Source: Myxococcota bacterium (GTDB taxonomy: Bacteria > Myxococcota_A > UBA9160 > JAFDET01). Taken from it: DNA of 35,513 nucleotides. The stretch is taken from contig JANQFA010000138.1 of assembly GCA_028278065.1 (NCBI GenBank), forward strand, positions 1-35,513, written 5' to 3'. This document shows, one piece after another, positions 6,510 to 17,092 of the stretch; position 1 is the first letter of the stretch; each line of letters opens with the position of its first letter. A program made the translations under genes and the position numbers. The notes under the pieces were generated by a model. That model was not told the DNA's origin. It saw only the letters and a list, made by a program, of their open reading frames with translations, and did no database searches.

Positions 6510-7090
6510 GATGCGCTCGTGTCGCTGGCGCGCATCGCCCGGTAGACGGAGGAGAGGTCGCGCCCGAGGGCCTCGGGCTCGTCTCCGGGGAACAGGAAGG
6601 ACGAGATCATGATGCGCACGAAGAGATCCAGGATCTGCTCGCCGCGCACGATGCCGGCCTTCACCAGCGGGTTCTCCGCGAACATCGGCCCGACCAGCTG
6701 GTCGACGGTGGACTTGATGACCGGGTAGTACTCGCGAATCGCACGCAGCACGTAGTCCGGGTCCGACTCGATCAGCCTCTGCAGGATCGGGTACTGGGCG
6801 GCGAAGCGTGCGGGATACTCGAGCACGGCGCGGATGCGCGGCTCGCCCAGAGGCTGCGCCGAGAGCTCCTCCTGCCAGCGGCCCATGAAGCGGGCGGCCT
6901 CGCGCGCTCCCAGCTCGGCCAGCAGCGCGTCACGGTTCGCGAAGTGGCGGTAGACGGTCCCGCGAGCCACCCCCGCGGCCTCGCCCACGTCGCGCATGGC
7001 GAGCTTGGCCAGGCCGTGCTTCGCGATGGCATGCATGGCACCGTCGAGGATCCGGTCGTGGGTCGAGGCCGAGGGGTCGGAGCTGGACAT
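6506..7090 (-). CDS. TetR/AcrR family transcriptional regulator
   Basis: 194 residues. ATG at 7090 is preferred because GGAAAGGAA stands 4-6 bases upstream; an in-frame GTG at 7114 would add 8 residues. The N-terminal helix-turn-helix reads THDRILDGAMHAIAKHGLAKLAMRDVGEAAGVARGTVYRHFANRDALLAELG (residues 9-59), a textbook TetR domain. The C-terminal ligand-binding part is divergent. Divergent from metH across 172 bases that hold several GA(A/G)ACAC half-sites. It probably represses itself and perhaps metH or the decayed SDR. Ligand unknown. Its stop overlaps the start region of the SDR pseudogene, so its former partner is lost. Confidence 0.9.
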   Translation of the reverse strand: MSSSDPSASTHDRILDGAMHAIAKHGLAKLAMRDVGEAAGVARGTVYRHFANRDALLAELGAREAARFMGRWQEELSAQPLGEPRIRAVLEYPARFAAQYPILQRLIESDPDYVLRAIREYYPVIKSTVDQLVGPMFAENPLVKAGIVRGEQILDLFVRIMISSFLFPGDEPEALGRDLSSVYRAMRASDTSAS

Positions 7091-7135
7091 GCTGTTCCTT
7101 TCCGAAGGAGACACAACGTACCAGGAAGGAGGACA

Positions 7136-7154
7136 GAAACACCATAAGTGTCTC
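7136..7154. promoter_or_regulatory. Candidate TetR operator (imperfect palindrome)
   Basis: GAAACAC-CATAA-GTGTCTC is a 7-bp inverted repeat with one mismatch and a 5-nt centre. More copies of the half-site occur nearby: GAGACAC at 7108-7114 and GAAACAC at 7174-7180. The cluster lies between tetR and metH in a patch much richer in A+T than the flanking genes. Binding by the adjacent TetR protein is inferred from position. Confidence 0.5.
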
Positions 7155-7196
7155 GGTTACCTCCGAATAGGCTGAAACACCTAATGAATCCGTATA

Positions 7197-7225
7197 TTGA
7201 GATGAACGGATGTTTCTTCTAGACT
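7197..7225 (+). promoter_or_regulatory. Candidate sigma70-type promoter for metH
   Basis: TTGAGA (7197-7202), 17 bases, TAGACT (7220-7225), giving a start near 7232 and a leader of about 30 nt before the metH ATG. The match is 4-5 of 6 at each box in an A+T-rich patch. No cobalamin or SAM riboswitch fits in so short a leader. Confidence 0.4.
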
Positions 7226-7262
7226 CCGGACTTCCGTCGCCCGACCTGTTCCGGAAGGCCCC

Positions 7263-11042
<3,780 letters not shown>

Positions 11043-11063
11043 CCCATCGTCTCCGGAGCGCCC

Positions 11064-11783
11064 ATGATCGACCTCTACTACTGGCCCACCCCGAACGGCT
11101 GGAAGATCTCGATCGCCCTCGAGGAGATGGACCTCCCCTACGAGACGAAGCTCGTGAACATCGGACGCGGCGAGCAGTTCGAGCCGGCGTTCCTGGCGAT
11201 CAGTCCCAACAACCGGATGCCCGCCATCGTGGATCACGATCCGCCGGGCGGAGGCGAGCCGATCTCGGTCTTCGAGAGCGGCGCGATCCTGATCTACCTG
11301 GCGGAGAAGACCGGGAAGTTCCTGCCCCGGGACGTGCGCGGACGCGCGCACGTGCTCGAGTGGCTGATGTGGCAGATGGGTGGCTTCGGCCCGATGCTGG
11401 GCCAGAACCACCACTTCAACATCTACGCTCCGGAGAAGGTGGCCTACGCCATCGACCGCTACACACGGGAGACGGCGCGCCTCTACGGCGTCCTCGACAA
11501 GCAGCTCGCGAAGGGCGAGTGGATCTGCGGCGACTACTCGATCGCCGACATGGCCACCTGGGGCTGGGCCGTCCCCCACGACCGACAGGGAATCGACCTG
11601 GACGAGTTCGCCAACGTGCGCCGCTGGTACGACGCGATGAAGGCGCGCCCGGCCGTGCAGCGCGGCTTCGAGGTCGGCCTCGAGATCCGCAAGGCGATGA
11701 GCGCCAGCCAGCAGGGCGGGATGGACGACCAGGCCAAGAAGGTGCTCTTCGGCCAGGACGCGAGCACGGTGAAGAACGCGTGA
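11064..11783 (+). CDS. Glutathione S-transferase family protein (YfcG/YghU-like)
   Basis: 239 residues; ATG 21 bases after the metH stop. The start LYYWPTPNGWKISIALEEMDLPYE is the Nu-class/YfcG pattern, in which TPNG replaces a catalytic Cys or Tyr. SPNNRMPAIVD supplies the cis-Pro and FESGAIL the ES glutathione-binding pair. The C-terminal helical domain has YSIADMATWGW with the conserved Asp. Members of this group act as glutathione-dependent disulfide-bond oxidoreductases (family knowledge). Its stop overlaps the GTG of the HAD gene (GTGA). Confidence 0.9.
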   Translation: MIDLYYWPTPNGWKISIALEEMDLPYETKLVNIGRGEQFEPAFLAISPNNRMPAIVDHDPPGGGEPISVFESGAILIYLAEKTGKFLPRDVRGRAHVLEWLMWQMGGFGPMLGQNHHFNIYAPEKVAYAIDRYTRETARLYGVLDKQLAKGEWICGDYSIADMATWGWAVPHDRQGIDLDEFANVRRWYDAMKARPAVQRGFEVGLEIRKAMSASQQGGMDDQAKKVLFGQDASTVKNA

Positions 11784-12400
11784 CGCCCCGGGGCGTGATC
11801 TTCGACCTGGGCGGGGTCGTGCTGGGCTCGCCCATGCACGCCATCGCCGCCTACGAGCGCGAGGTCGGGCTCGATCCGGGGCGCGTCAACCACCACATCG
11901 TCGAGCGGGGCCGCGAGGGTGCGTGGGCTCGCCTCGAGCGCGGCGAGCTGGAGACCGAGGCGTTCTTCGCGGCGTTCGACGCCGAGTTCGCCGCCGCCGG
12001 CCTGCCCATGGACGCCCGCGCCATGATGACCCTCATGGGCGAGGCGACGGTGCCGCGCAAGGCGATGATCGCCGCGATCGCCTGCATCCGCGCCGAGGGC
12101 CTGCTCACCGCCGCCCTCACCAACAACTGGCGCGGCGAGGGGAACGGCACCTCGATCCTGAAGCCCCACTTCGACGTCTTCGTGGAGAGCGCCATCCTGG
12201 GCCTGCGCAAGCCCGATCCGCGCATCTACGAGCACGTGCTCGAAGAGATGGCGATCGGCGCCGACGAGGCGGTCTTCCTCGACGACATCGGCCGCAACCT
12301 CAAGCCCGCGCGCGCGATGGGCATGCGCACGATCAAGGTGGACGATCCGGAGCGTGCCCTCGACGACCTGCAGGCGATCCTGGGCTTCGCGCTCCGGTGA
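11780..12400 (+). CDS. HAD family hydrolase (subfamily IA)
   Basis: 206 residues from GTG overlapping the stop of the GST gene. HAD motif I is VIFDLGGVV (nucleophile Asp9); motif II is ALTNNW; motif III/IV are LRKPDPRIYEHVL and AVFLDDIGRNLKPARAMGM. The pattern GLRKPDP... with FLDDIGxNLKPA is like the HAD part of ACAD10 and epoxide-hydrolase N-domains. Substrate unknown. Its stop overlaps the GTG of the next small gene, so metH, GST, HAD and the small gene are probably one operon. Confidence 0.9.
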   Translation: MTPRGVIFDLGGVVLGSPMHAIAAYEREVGLDPGRVNHHIVERGREGAWARLERGELETEAFFAAFDAEFAAAGLPMDARAMMTLMGEATVPRKAMIAAIACIRAEGLLTAALTNNWRGEGNGTSILKPHFDVFVESAILGLRKPDPRIYEHVLEEMAIGADEAVFLDDIGRNLKPARAMGMRTIKVDDPERALDDLQAILGFALR

Positions 12401-12657
12401 GTGGGGAAGCGACCCGGCCGCCGCGCAGACTCGGGGTGATCGAGGCCTTCACCGCCGTCGTCAACTCCTGCCCCAGCGGCGCGGTGCGCGCGGTCGCGGA
12501 GCAGGCGCTGGAGAACGCGAAGACCGGCGGCGCGGAGGGCCTGCCCACCCAGGCCTACCTGGTGCTCACCGCCATGCAGGGGTGGCGGGGCGACAAGGCG
12601 AGCCAGGTGAAGGCCTCCCTCGAGGCCTTCATCGCGGAGACCCGCGAGGGCTCCTAG
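12397..12657 (+). CDS. Small helical protein of unknown function
   Basis: 86 residues from a GTG that overlaps the HAD stop (GTGA). Predicted mostly helical: VIEAFTAVVNSCP, VRAVAEQALENAKTG, LPTQAYLVLTAMQGWRGDKASQVKASLEAFIAET. No signal peptide or membrane segment; one Cys. Its TAG stop lies inside CTAG, which also gives the stop of the facing histidine phosphatase gene. I do not recognise the family. The coupled start and coding-like composition suggest it is real. Confidence 0.65.
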   Translation: MSGEATRPPRRLGVIEAFTAVVNSCPSGAVRAVAEQALENAKTGGAEGLPTQAYLVLTAMQGWRGDKASQVKASLEAFIAETREGS

Positions 12658-13262
12658 ACCGCGCCGCCCCCGGGCCGCTCCGTGTCGACGAGATGGGCGT
12701 CGCAGCCCACCAGCACGGCGCGCCAGGGGGGACCCTCGATCAGCGTGACCGAGGTGTTGGGGAAGGCCACGGCCGCGTTGGCGTCCGGCGAGAGCGCGAG
12801 CTTGCGCGACGCCACCGAATGGCACACGAGCCCGTGGGTGACCACCGCGAGGTGGCCCGCCGCGGCCGCGGCGGCGCTCTCCACCGCCAGCCAGGCGGCG
12901 TCCACCCGCTCGTGGAACACCGCCCAGCTCTCGCCTCCCGGGGGCGTGTAGCCCACCGCGAAGAGCTGGATGCCCCGCCCCTCGAGCACGCTGTACGGCG
13001 TTCCGCGCAGCTCGCCAAAGCTGCGCTCGTGCAGGAGCGGGCTGTGGGCGACCGGCGCGCCGGTCGCGGCTGCCAGCGCCTCGGCCGTCATCGCCGCGCG
13101 GGTGAGATCGCTGGCGAGGATGTTGCTGATCCCCGTTCCCGCCAGACGCGCGCCCAGGCGCGCCGCCTGCGAGACGCCCCGCTCGGAGAGGGGTGTCTCG
13201 GGCACCTGCACCACCCGGTTCGCGTTGCCCGCCGTCTCGCCGTGCCGGATCAGGAAGATCAC
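12654..13262 (-). CDS. Histidine phosphatase family protein
   Basis: 202 residues. The GTG at 13262 is chosen because it puts the catalytic RHGE motif at the expected place (VIFLIRHGETAGN, His7). A second His is in VVTHGLVCH, and the loop LSERGVSQAARLGARLAG and ASDLTRAAMTAEAL match the phosphoglycerate-mutase-like branch. Substrate unknown. The 5' end is odd: a 38-bp tandem duplication repeats the first codons upstream in another frame. A ribosome starting at the upstream copy (GTG 13300) would make 13 residues and stop at a TGA that overlaps the real GTG. Convergent with the small gene through a shared CTAG stop. Confidence 0.88.
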   Translation of the reverse strand: MIFLIRHGETAGNANRVVQVPETPLSERGVSQAARLGARLAGTGISNILASDLTRAAMTAEALAAATGAPVAHSPLLHERSFGELRGTPYSVLEGRGIQLFAVGYTPPGGESWAVFHERVDAAWLAVESAAAAAAGHLAVVTHGLVCHSVASRKLALSPDANAAVAFPNTSVTLIEGPPWRAVLVGCDAHLVDTERPGGGAV

Positions 13263-13308
13263 CGCCGGGTCTTCTCGCCGTGCCGGATCAGGAAGATCAC
13301 CGCCGGGA
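13233..13308. repeat. 38-bp tandem duplication at the histidine phosphatase start
   Basis: Two copies, 13233-13270 and 13271-13308, differ at two positions. The unit covers the GTG start and the codons for VIFLIRHGE on the minus strand. Since 38 is not a multiple of three, the upstream copy is out of frame with the gene and forms a 13-codon mini-ORF (13300 to 13259) ending in TGA at the real start. Confidence 0.85.
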
Positions 13309-13360
13309 CGGTAGCGCCCGCGACGCGCCGCACGGGCCTTCCCGCATTCCCGGCCGCGGC

Positions 13361-13389
13361 TATACTGCGGCGTTGACTCCAGAATCAAC
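13361..13389 (+). promoter_or_regulatory. Candidate -10 box and operator before the acyl-CoA dehydrogenase pair
   Basis: TATACT (13361-13366) is followed at 13372 by GTTGACTCCAGAATCAAC, a palindrome matching at 7 of 9 pairs. It would cover the transcription start. The -35 region is poor (CTTCCC). A fatty-acid-responsive TetR/GntR-type repressor site is plausible by position only. Confidence 0.4.
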
Positions 13390-13407
13390 TTCGGGAGAAC
13401 CCCCCGT

Positions 13408-14514
13408 ATGAACTTCGATTTCTCCGAAGACCAGAAGCTCCTCCAGAAGACGGTCCGCGACTACCTGGAGGAGCACGCTCCCCTGGCCTCGGCACGCGAG
13501 GTGCTGGAGACCGACGCCAGCTACTCGCCGGAGCTGTGGAAGGGCGCCGCCGAGCTGGGCTGGCTGGGAGCGACGATCCCCGAGGAGCACGGGGGAGCCG
13601 GCTTCGGCCACCTCGAGCTGTGCCTCATCGCCGAGGAGGTGGGGCGCGCGCTGGCACCGATCCCGTTCTCCTCTTCGGTCTACCTCTTCACCGAAGCCAT
13701 CCTGCAGGCGGGGAGCGAGGCCCAGCGCAAGGCACACCTGCCCCTCCTCGCGGCGGGCGACCGCATCGGAACGTTCGCCCTGGCCGAGAAGCCCGGCTGC
13801 CCGACCGAGGACTCGATTCAGGCCACCCTCGACGGAGACAAGCTCACGGGCGCGAAGCTCGCCGTCCACGACGGACAGACCGCGAACGCCGCCGTCGTGG
13901 CGGCACGCGGGCCCGAGGGCGTCAGCCTGGTGCTCGTGGATCTGGACGGGGACGGCGTCAGCCGGCAGCCCCTCGACTCGATCGACGGCTCACGCCCGCA
14001 GGCCAGCCTGACCTTCGACGGCGCGGCCGCCGAGGTACTGGGCACGGCCGGGGAGGGCTGGGCCCTGGCCGAGTCGCTCCTGGACCGGGCCGCCGTGCTG
14101 CTGGCGTTCGAGCAGCTGGGCTCGGCGCAGCGCGCCTTCGAGATCACCAAGGACTTCACCATGGGCCGCTACGCCTTCGGCCGACCGGTCGCCTCCTTCC
14201 AGGCCGTGAAGCATCGCCTGGCCGACCTTTGGTGCTCCATCGAGCTGGCCCGCTCCAACGCCTACTACGGGGCCTGGGCGCTCTCGGGCGACGAGCCCGA
14301 GCTCGCCGTCGCGGCCCCGGGCGCGCGCATCTCCGCCACCGACGCGCTGGAGCTGGCCGCCGAGGAGATGGTCCACCTCCACGGCGGCGTCGGCTTCACC
14401 TGGGAGTACGACTGCCACCTCTTCTACCGCCGCTCGAAGACGCTGGGCCTCGCGCTCGGCGGTGCGCGCGAGTGGCGCGACAAGCTCGTGCGGCGCCTGG
14501 CGGCGCAGGCCTAG
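13408..14514 (+). CDS. Acyl-CoA dehydrogenase family protein, small-subunit type
   Basis: 368 residues; ATG with GGGAG upstream. N-terminal helical domain (FSEDQKLLQKTVRDYLEE, LGWLGATIPEEHGGAGF), a beta middle domain with a short FALAEKPG in place of the usual E-P-x-x-GSD flavin/substrate motif, and C-terminal helices (GRYAFGRPVASFQAVKHRLADL; HLHGGVGFTWEYDCHLFYRRSKT). The weak middle motif and partnership with the next gene suggest the alpha2beta2 type of dehydrogenase, where flavin sites are shared between two unlike subunits, known from sterol side-chain degradation. Gap to the partner is 9 bases. Substrate unknown. Confidence 0.92.
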   Translation: MNFDFSEDQKLLQKTVRDYLEEHAPLASAREVLETDASYSPELWKGAAELGWLGATIPEEHGGAGFGHLELCLIAEEVGRALAPIPFSSSVYLFTEAILQAGSEAQRKAHLPLLAAGDRIGTFALAEKPGCPTEDSIQATLDGDKLTGAKLAVHDGQTANAAVVAARGPEGVSLVLVDLDGDGVSRQPLDSIDGSRPQASLTFDGAAAEVLGTAGEGWALAESLLDRAAVLLAFEQLGSAQRAFEITKDFTMGRYAFGRPVASFQAVKHRLADLWCSIELARSNAYYGAWALSGDEPELAVAAPGARISATDALELAAEEMVHLHGGVGFTWEYDCHLFYRRSKTLGLALGGAREWRDKLVRRLAAQA

Positions 14515-14523
14515 GAGACCCCC

Positions 14524-15750
14524 ATGGACTTCAACGACACCCCCGAAGAAGCTGCCTTCCGCGCCGAGGCCCACGCCTGGCTGGCCGCCAACGCGGAGCT
14601 GCGCGGCCCCGACGATCCGACCTCCAGTGCCCTGGCCGAGATCGAGAGCGAGGAGGAGCTGCAGCGCGCCAAGGACTGGCAGAAGAAGAAGGCCGACGCC
14701 GGCTGGGCCTGCATCACCTGGCCGAAGGAGTACGGCGGGCGTGGCGCCACCCCGATCCAGAGCGTGATCTGGGGCCAGGAGGAGGCCCGCTTCAGGACCC
14801 CGCCCAACGTGTTCGGGATCGGTATCGGGATGTGCGGCCCGACGATCCTCACCCACGGAACCGACGAGCAGAAGCGGCGCTGGATTCCCAGGCTGGTCTC
14901 CGGCGAGGAAGTCTGGTGCCAGCTCTTCAGCGAGCCGTCGGCCGGGTCCGACCTCGCCGGACTGCGCACCAGCGCCGTCCAGGACGGCGACGAGTGGGTG
15001 GTCAACGGCCAGAAGATCTGGACGACCGGCGCCCAGCTCTGCGACTGGGGCATCCTGGTGACCCGACACGACGCCAACGTGGCCAAGCACGCCGGGCTCA
15101 CCTACTTCGTCGTGGACATGCACTCAGCGGGCATCGAGATCCGGCCCATCCATCAGATCAACGACGGCGAGGGGTTCAACGAGGTCTTCTTCAGTGACGT
15201 GCGCATCCCCGACGCCAACCGGATCGGCGAGGTGGGAGACGGCTGGCGCGTGGCGATCACGACCCTGATGAACGAGCGCGCCTCGATCGGCGCCGGCAAC
15301 GCCGGCGGTGGCGACTCGATCATGGACATGATCAAGCTGGCCCAGGAGGTGGGCGCCTTCGAGGACAGTGACGTCCGCCAGCGGATCGCGGACTTCTACG
15401 TCAAGCGCAAGGGCCTTGAGTACACCGGCTACCGCACCCTCACGGCGCTGTCGCAGGGCCGGACACCCGGCCCGGAGGCGAGCATGGGCAAGCTGGTAGG
15501 CGCCAAGCTGATGCAGGACATGGGCTCGTTCGGCATGGACCTGGCGGGCCTGGCCGGCTCGCTGGCGCCCTCGGCGGCCCCGGCCGACGGGACCTTCCAG
15601 TCCCAGTTCCTCGGCTCGCCCGGCCTGCGCATCGCGGGCGGCACCGACGAGATCCTGCGCAACATCATCTCCGAGCGCGTGCTGCGCCTGCCGCCCGAGG
15701 TCCGCCTCGACAAGGAGGTCGCCTTCCGCGACGTCCCGACCGGGAACTGA
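14524..15750 (+). CDS. Acyl-CoA dehydrogenase family protein, partner subunit
   Basis: 408 residues; ATG preceded by TAGGAGACCCCC. Full acyl-CoA dehydrogenase layout: ITWPKEYGGRGATP, then QLFSEPSAGSDLAGLRT (canonical flavin/substrate motif), WTTGAQLCDWGILVTR, and the C-terminal LRIAGGTDEILRNIISERVL, where GGTDE-x-NIISER binds FAD across the dimer. A helix-rich region near 245-290 includes NERASIGAG. With the preceding gene it probably forms a heteromeric enzyme making enoyl-CoA esters from bulky acyl-CoA. FadE-type symbols cannot be assigned. The run of acyl-CoA and hotdog genes elsewhere in the window is in keeping with lipid or terpenoid breakdown. Confidence 0.94.
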   Translation: MDFNDTPEEAAFRAEAHAWLAANAELRGPDDPTSSALAEIESEEELQRAKDWQKKKADAGWACITWPKEYGGRGATPIQSVIWGQEEARFRTPPNVFGIGIGMCGPTILTHGTDEQKRRWIPRLVSGEEVWCQLFSEPSAGSDLAGLRTSAVQDGDEWVVNGQKIWTTGAQLCDWGILVTRHDANVAKHAGLTYFVVDMHSAGIEIRPIHQINDGEGFNEVFFSDVRIPDANRIGEVGDGWRVAITTLMNERASIGAGNAGGGDSIMDMIKLAQEVGAFEDSDVRQRIADFYVKRKGLEYTGYRTLTALSQGRTPGPEASMGKLVGAKLMQDMGSFGMDLAGLAGSLAPSAAPADGTFQSQFLGSPGLRIAGGTDEILRNIISERVLRLPPEVRLDKEVAFRDVPTGN

Positions 15751-15990
15751 GCCGAGAGCGCAACGCCTGGGCCGCGCCCGGCTCAGACTGCGCCCGGCTC
15801 GGCCTGCCCACGCGCGCTGACTCCCCGAAGAAGCCGTGAATCGGGGCTCGCGAGGCGGCACACCGGGATCCAGCATGTAGATTCCCAGCGTTGAACGCTT
15901 CCCGCGGCGCCGCTTCGCGACGTCGCGGGGGCGGCCAGGACGCGGCGTCGATCCAACCGCGCAGGGTCGGCGCCGCGCTCCCTGGCCCGC
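15751..15990. other. Intergenic space between convergent genes, no gene seen
   Basis: 240 bases between the stop of the second acyl-CoA dehydrogenase and the stop of hemF. It holds two copies of GCGCCCGGCTC near the left and the small palindrome AGCGTTGAACGCT near 15888-15900. No open frame with coding character and no T-tract terminator was found. Confidence 0.5.
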
Positions 15991-16911
15991 TCAGGAGTCC
16001 GGGCCGAGCCAGTCCTTCGGCACCAGGAAGTGCTCCGCGAGACGCGCCTCCTCGCTCCCCGGGTCGGGTCTCCAGTCGTAGCGCCAGCGGAGCAGCGGCG
16101 GCAGCGAGGCCAGCACCGACTCCACGCGCCGCCCCGACTGGAGGCCGTAGCGGGTGCCCCGATCGATCACCAGGTTGAACTCGGCGTAGCGTCCACGCCG
16201 CCAGAGCTGGAAGTCGCGCTCGCGCTCGCCCCAGGGCAGGAGCTTGCGGCGCTCGAGGATGGGGATGTAGGCCTGCAGGTACAGATCGCCCACGCTGCGG
16301 GCAAACGCGAAGCAGGTGTCGAAGTCGGGCTCGTCCACGTCGTCGAAGAAGAGCCCGCCGATCCCGCGCGGCTCGTTCCGGTGGTGGAGGAAGAAGTACT
16401 CGTCGCACCACTTCTTGTAGCGGGGATAGGCGTCGGGTCCGAGCGGCGCGCACGCTTCGCGCGCCACACGATGCCAGTGCACGCAGTCCTCGTCGAATCC
16501 GTAGTACGGAGTCAGGTCGAAGCCGCCCCCGAACCACCAGATCTCCGGCCCATCGGCGGGGCGGCCCACGAAGAAGCGGATGTTCGCGTGGCTGGTCGGG
16601 GCGTAGGGATTGCGGGGATGGACGATCAGCGAGACGGCGACCGCCTCGAACGGCGCGCCCGCGAGCTGGGGCCTCCGCTCGGTCGCGGCCGGCGGCAGGC
16701 TCGCTCCGCGCGAGTGGGTGAAGTGGACGGCGGACTTCTCCACCACCTCGCCCTCCTCGAGCACCCGCGGGCGGGCGAGGGTCCCGCCCTCCCCTTCGAA
16801 GCGGTCTTCGCGAAACGCCGCGGCCCCGTCGCTCGCCTCGAGCGCGGCGCAGATCCGCTCCTGGAGATCCAGCAGGTAGTCGCGCACCGCGCCGAAGTCC
16901 GGGGCACCCAT
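15991..16911 (-). CDS. hemF: Oxygen-dependent coproporphyrinogen III oxidase
   Basis: 306 residues, the normal length (~300). It makes protoporphyrinogen IX from coproporphyrinogen III using O2 in haem synthesis. Family motifs are clear: [57 protein letters not shown], and the C-terminal [34 protein letters not shown]. The start at ATG 16911 gives the usual short N-terminus ([15 protein letters not shown]). Divergent from the MATE gene; the space between them carries that gene's duplicated start. Its presence supports an aerobic lifestyle. Confidence 0.97.
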   Translation of the reverse strand: MGAPDFGAVRDYLLDLQERICAALEASDGAAAFREDRFEGEGGTLARPRVLEEGEVVEKSAVHFTHSRGASLPPAATERRPQLAGAPFEAVAVSLIVHPRNPYAPTSHANIRFFVGRPADGPEIWWFGGGFDLTPYYGFDEDCVHWHRVAREACAPLGPDAYPRYKKWCDEYFFLHHRNEPRGIGGLFFDDVDEPDFDTCFAFARSVGDLYLQAYIPILERRKLLPWGERERDFQLWRRGRYAEFNLVIDRGTRYGLQSGRRVESVLASLPPLLRWRYDWRPDPGSEEARLAEHFLVPKDWLGPDS

Positions 16912-16950
16912 CCCGGCAACGTAGCGGAGCGCACACCGGTATCATCGGCC

Positions 16951-17092
16951 GCGCCATGAGCCCCGTGCGAAGCGAGCTGCGCGATCCCGTCCAGCCGGCG
17001 CTGCCGGTCGTGGCCTCGACGGCGCCATGAGCCCGGTACGAAGCGAGCTGCGCCGTCTCGTCCAGCTGGCGCTGCCCGTCGTGGCCTCGACG
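16951..17092 (+). repeat. 71-bp tandem duplication at the MATE gene start
   Basis: Copies at 16951-17021 and 17022-17092 match at 64 of 71 positions and both begin GCGCCATGAGCCC. The first copy is an open frame from ATG 16956 (MSPVRSELRDPVQ...) of 24 codons that stops at TGA 17028-17030, overlapping the ATG of the second copy (ATGA). 71 is not a multiple of three, so the upstream copy cannot extend the protein. Confidence 0.9.

Noticed and set aside
7091..7262. Cobalamin or SAM riboswitch before metH
   Set aside because: The predicted leader is about 30 nt and no conserved riboswitch elements were seen.
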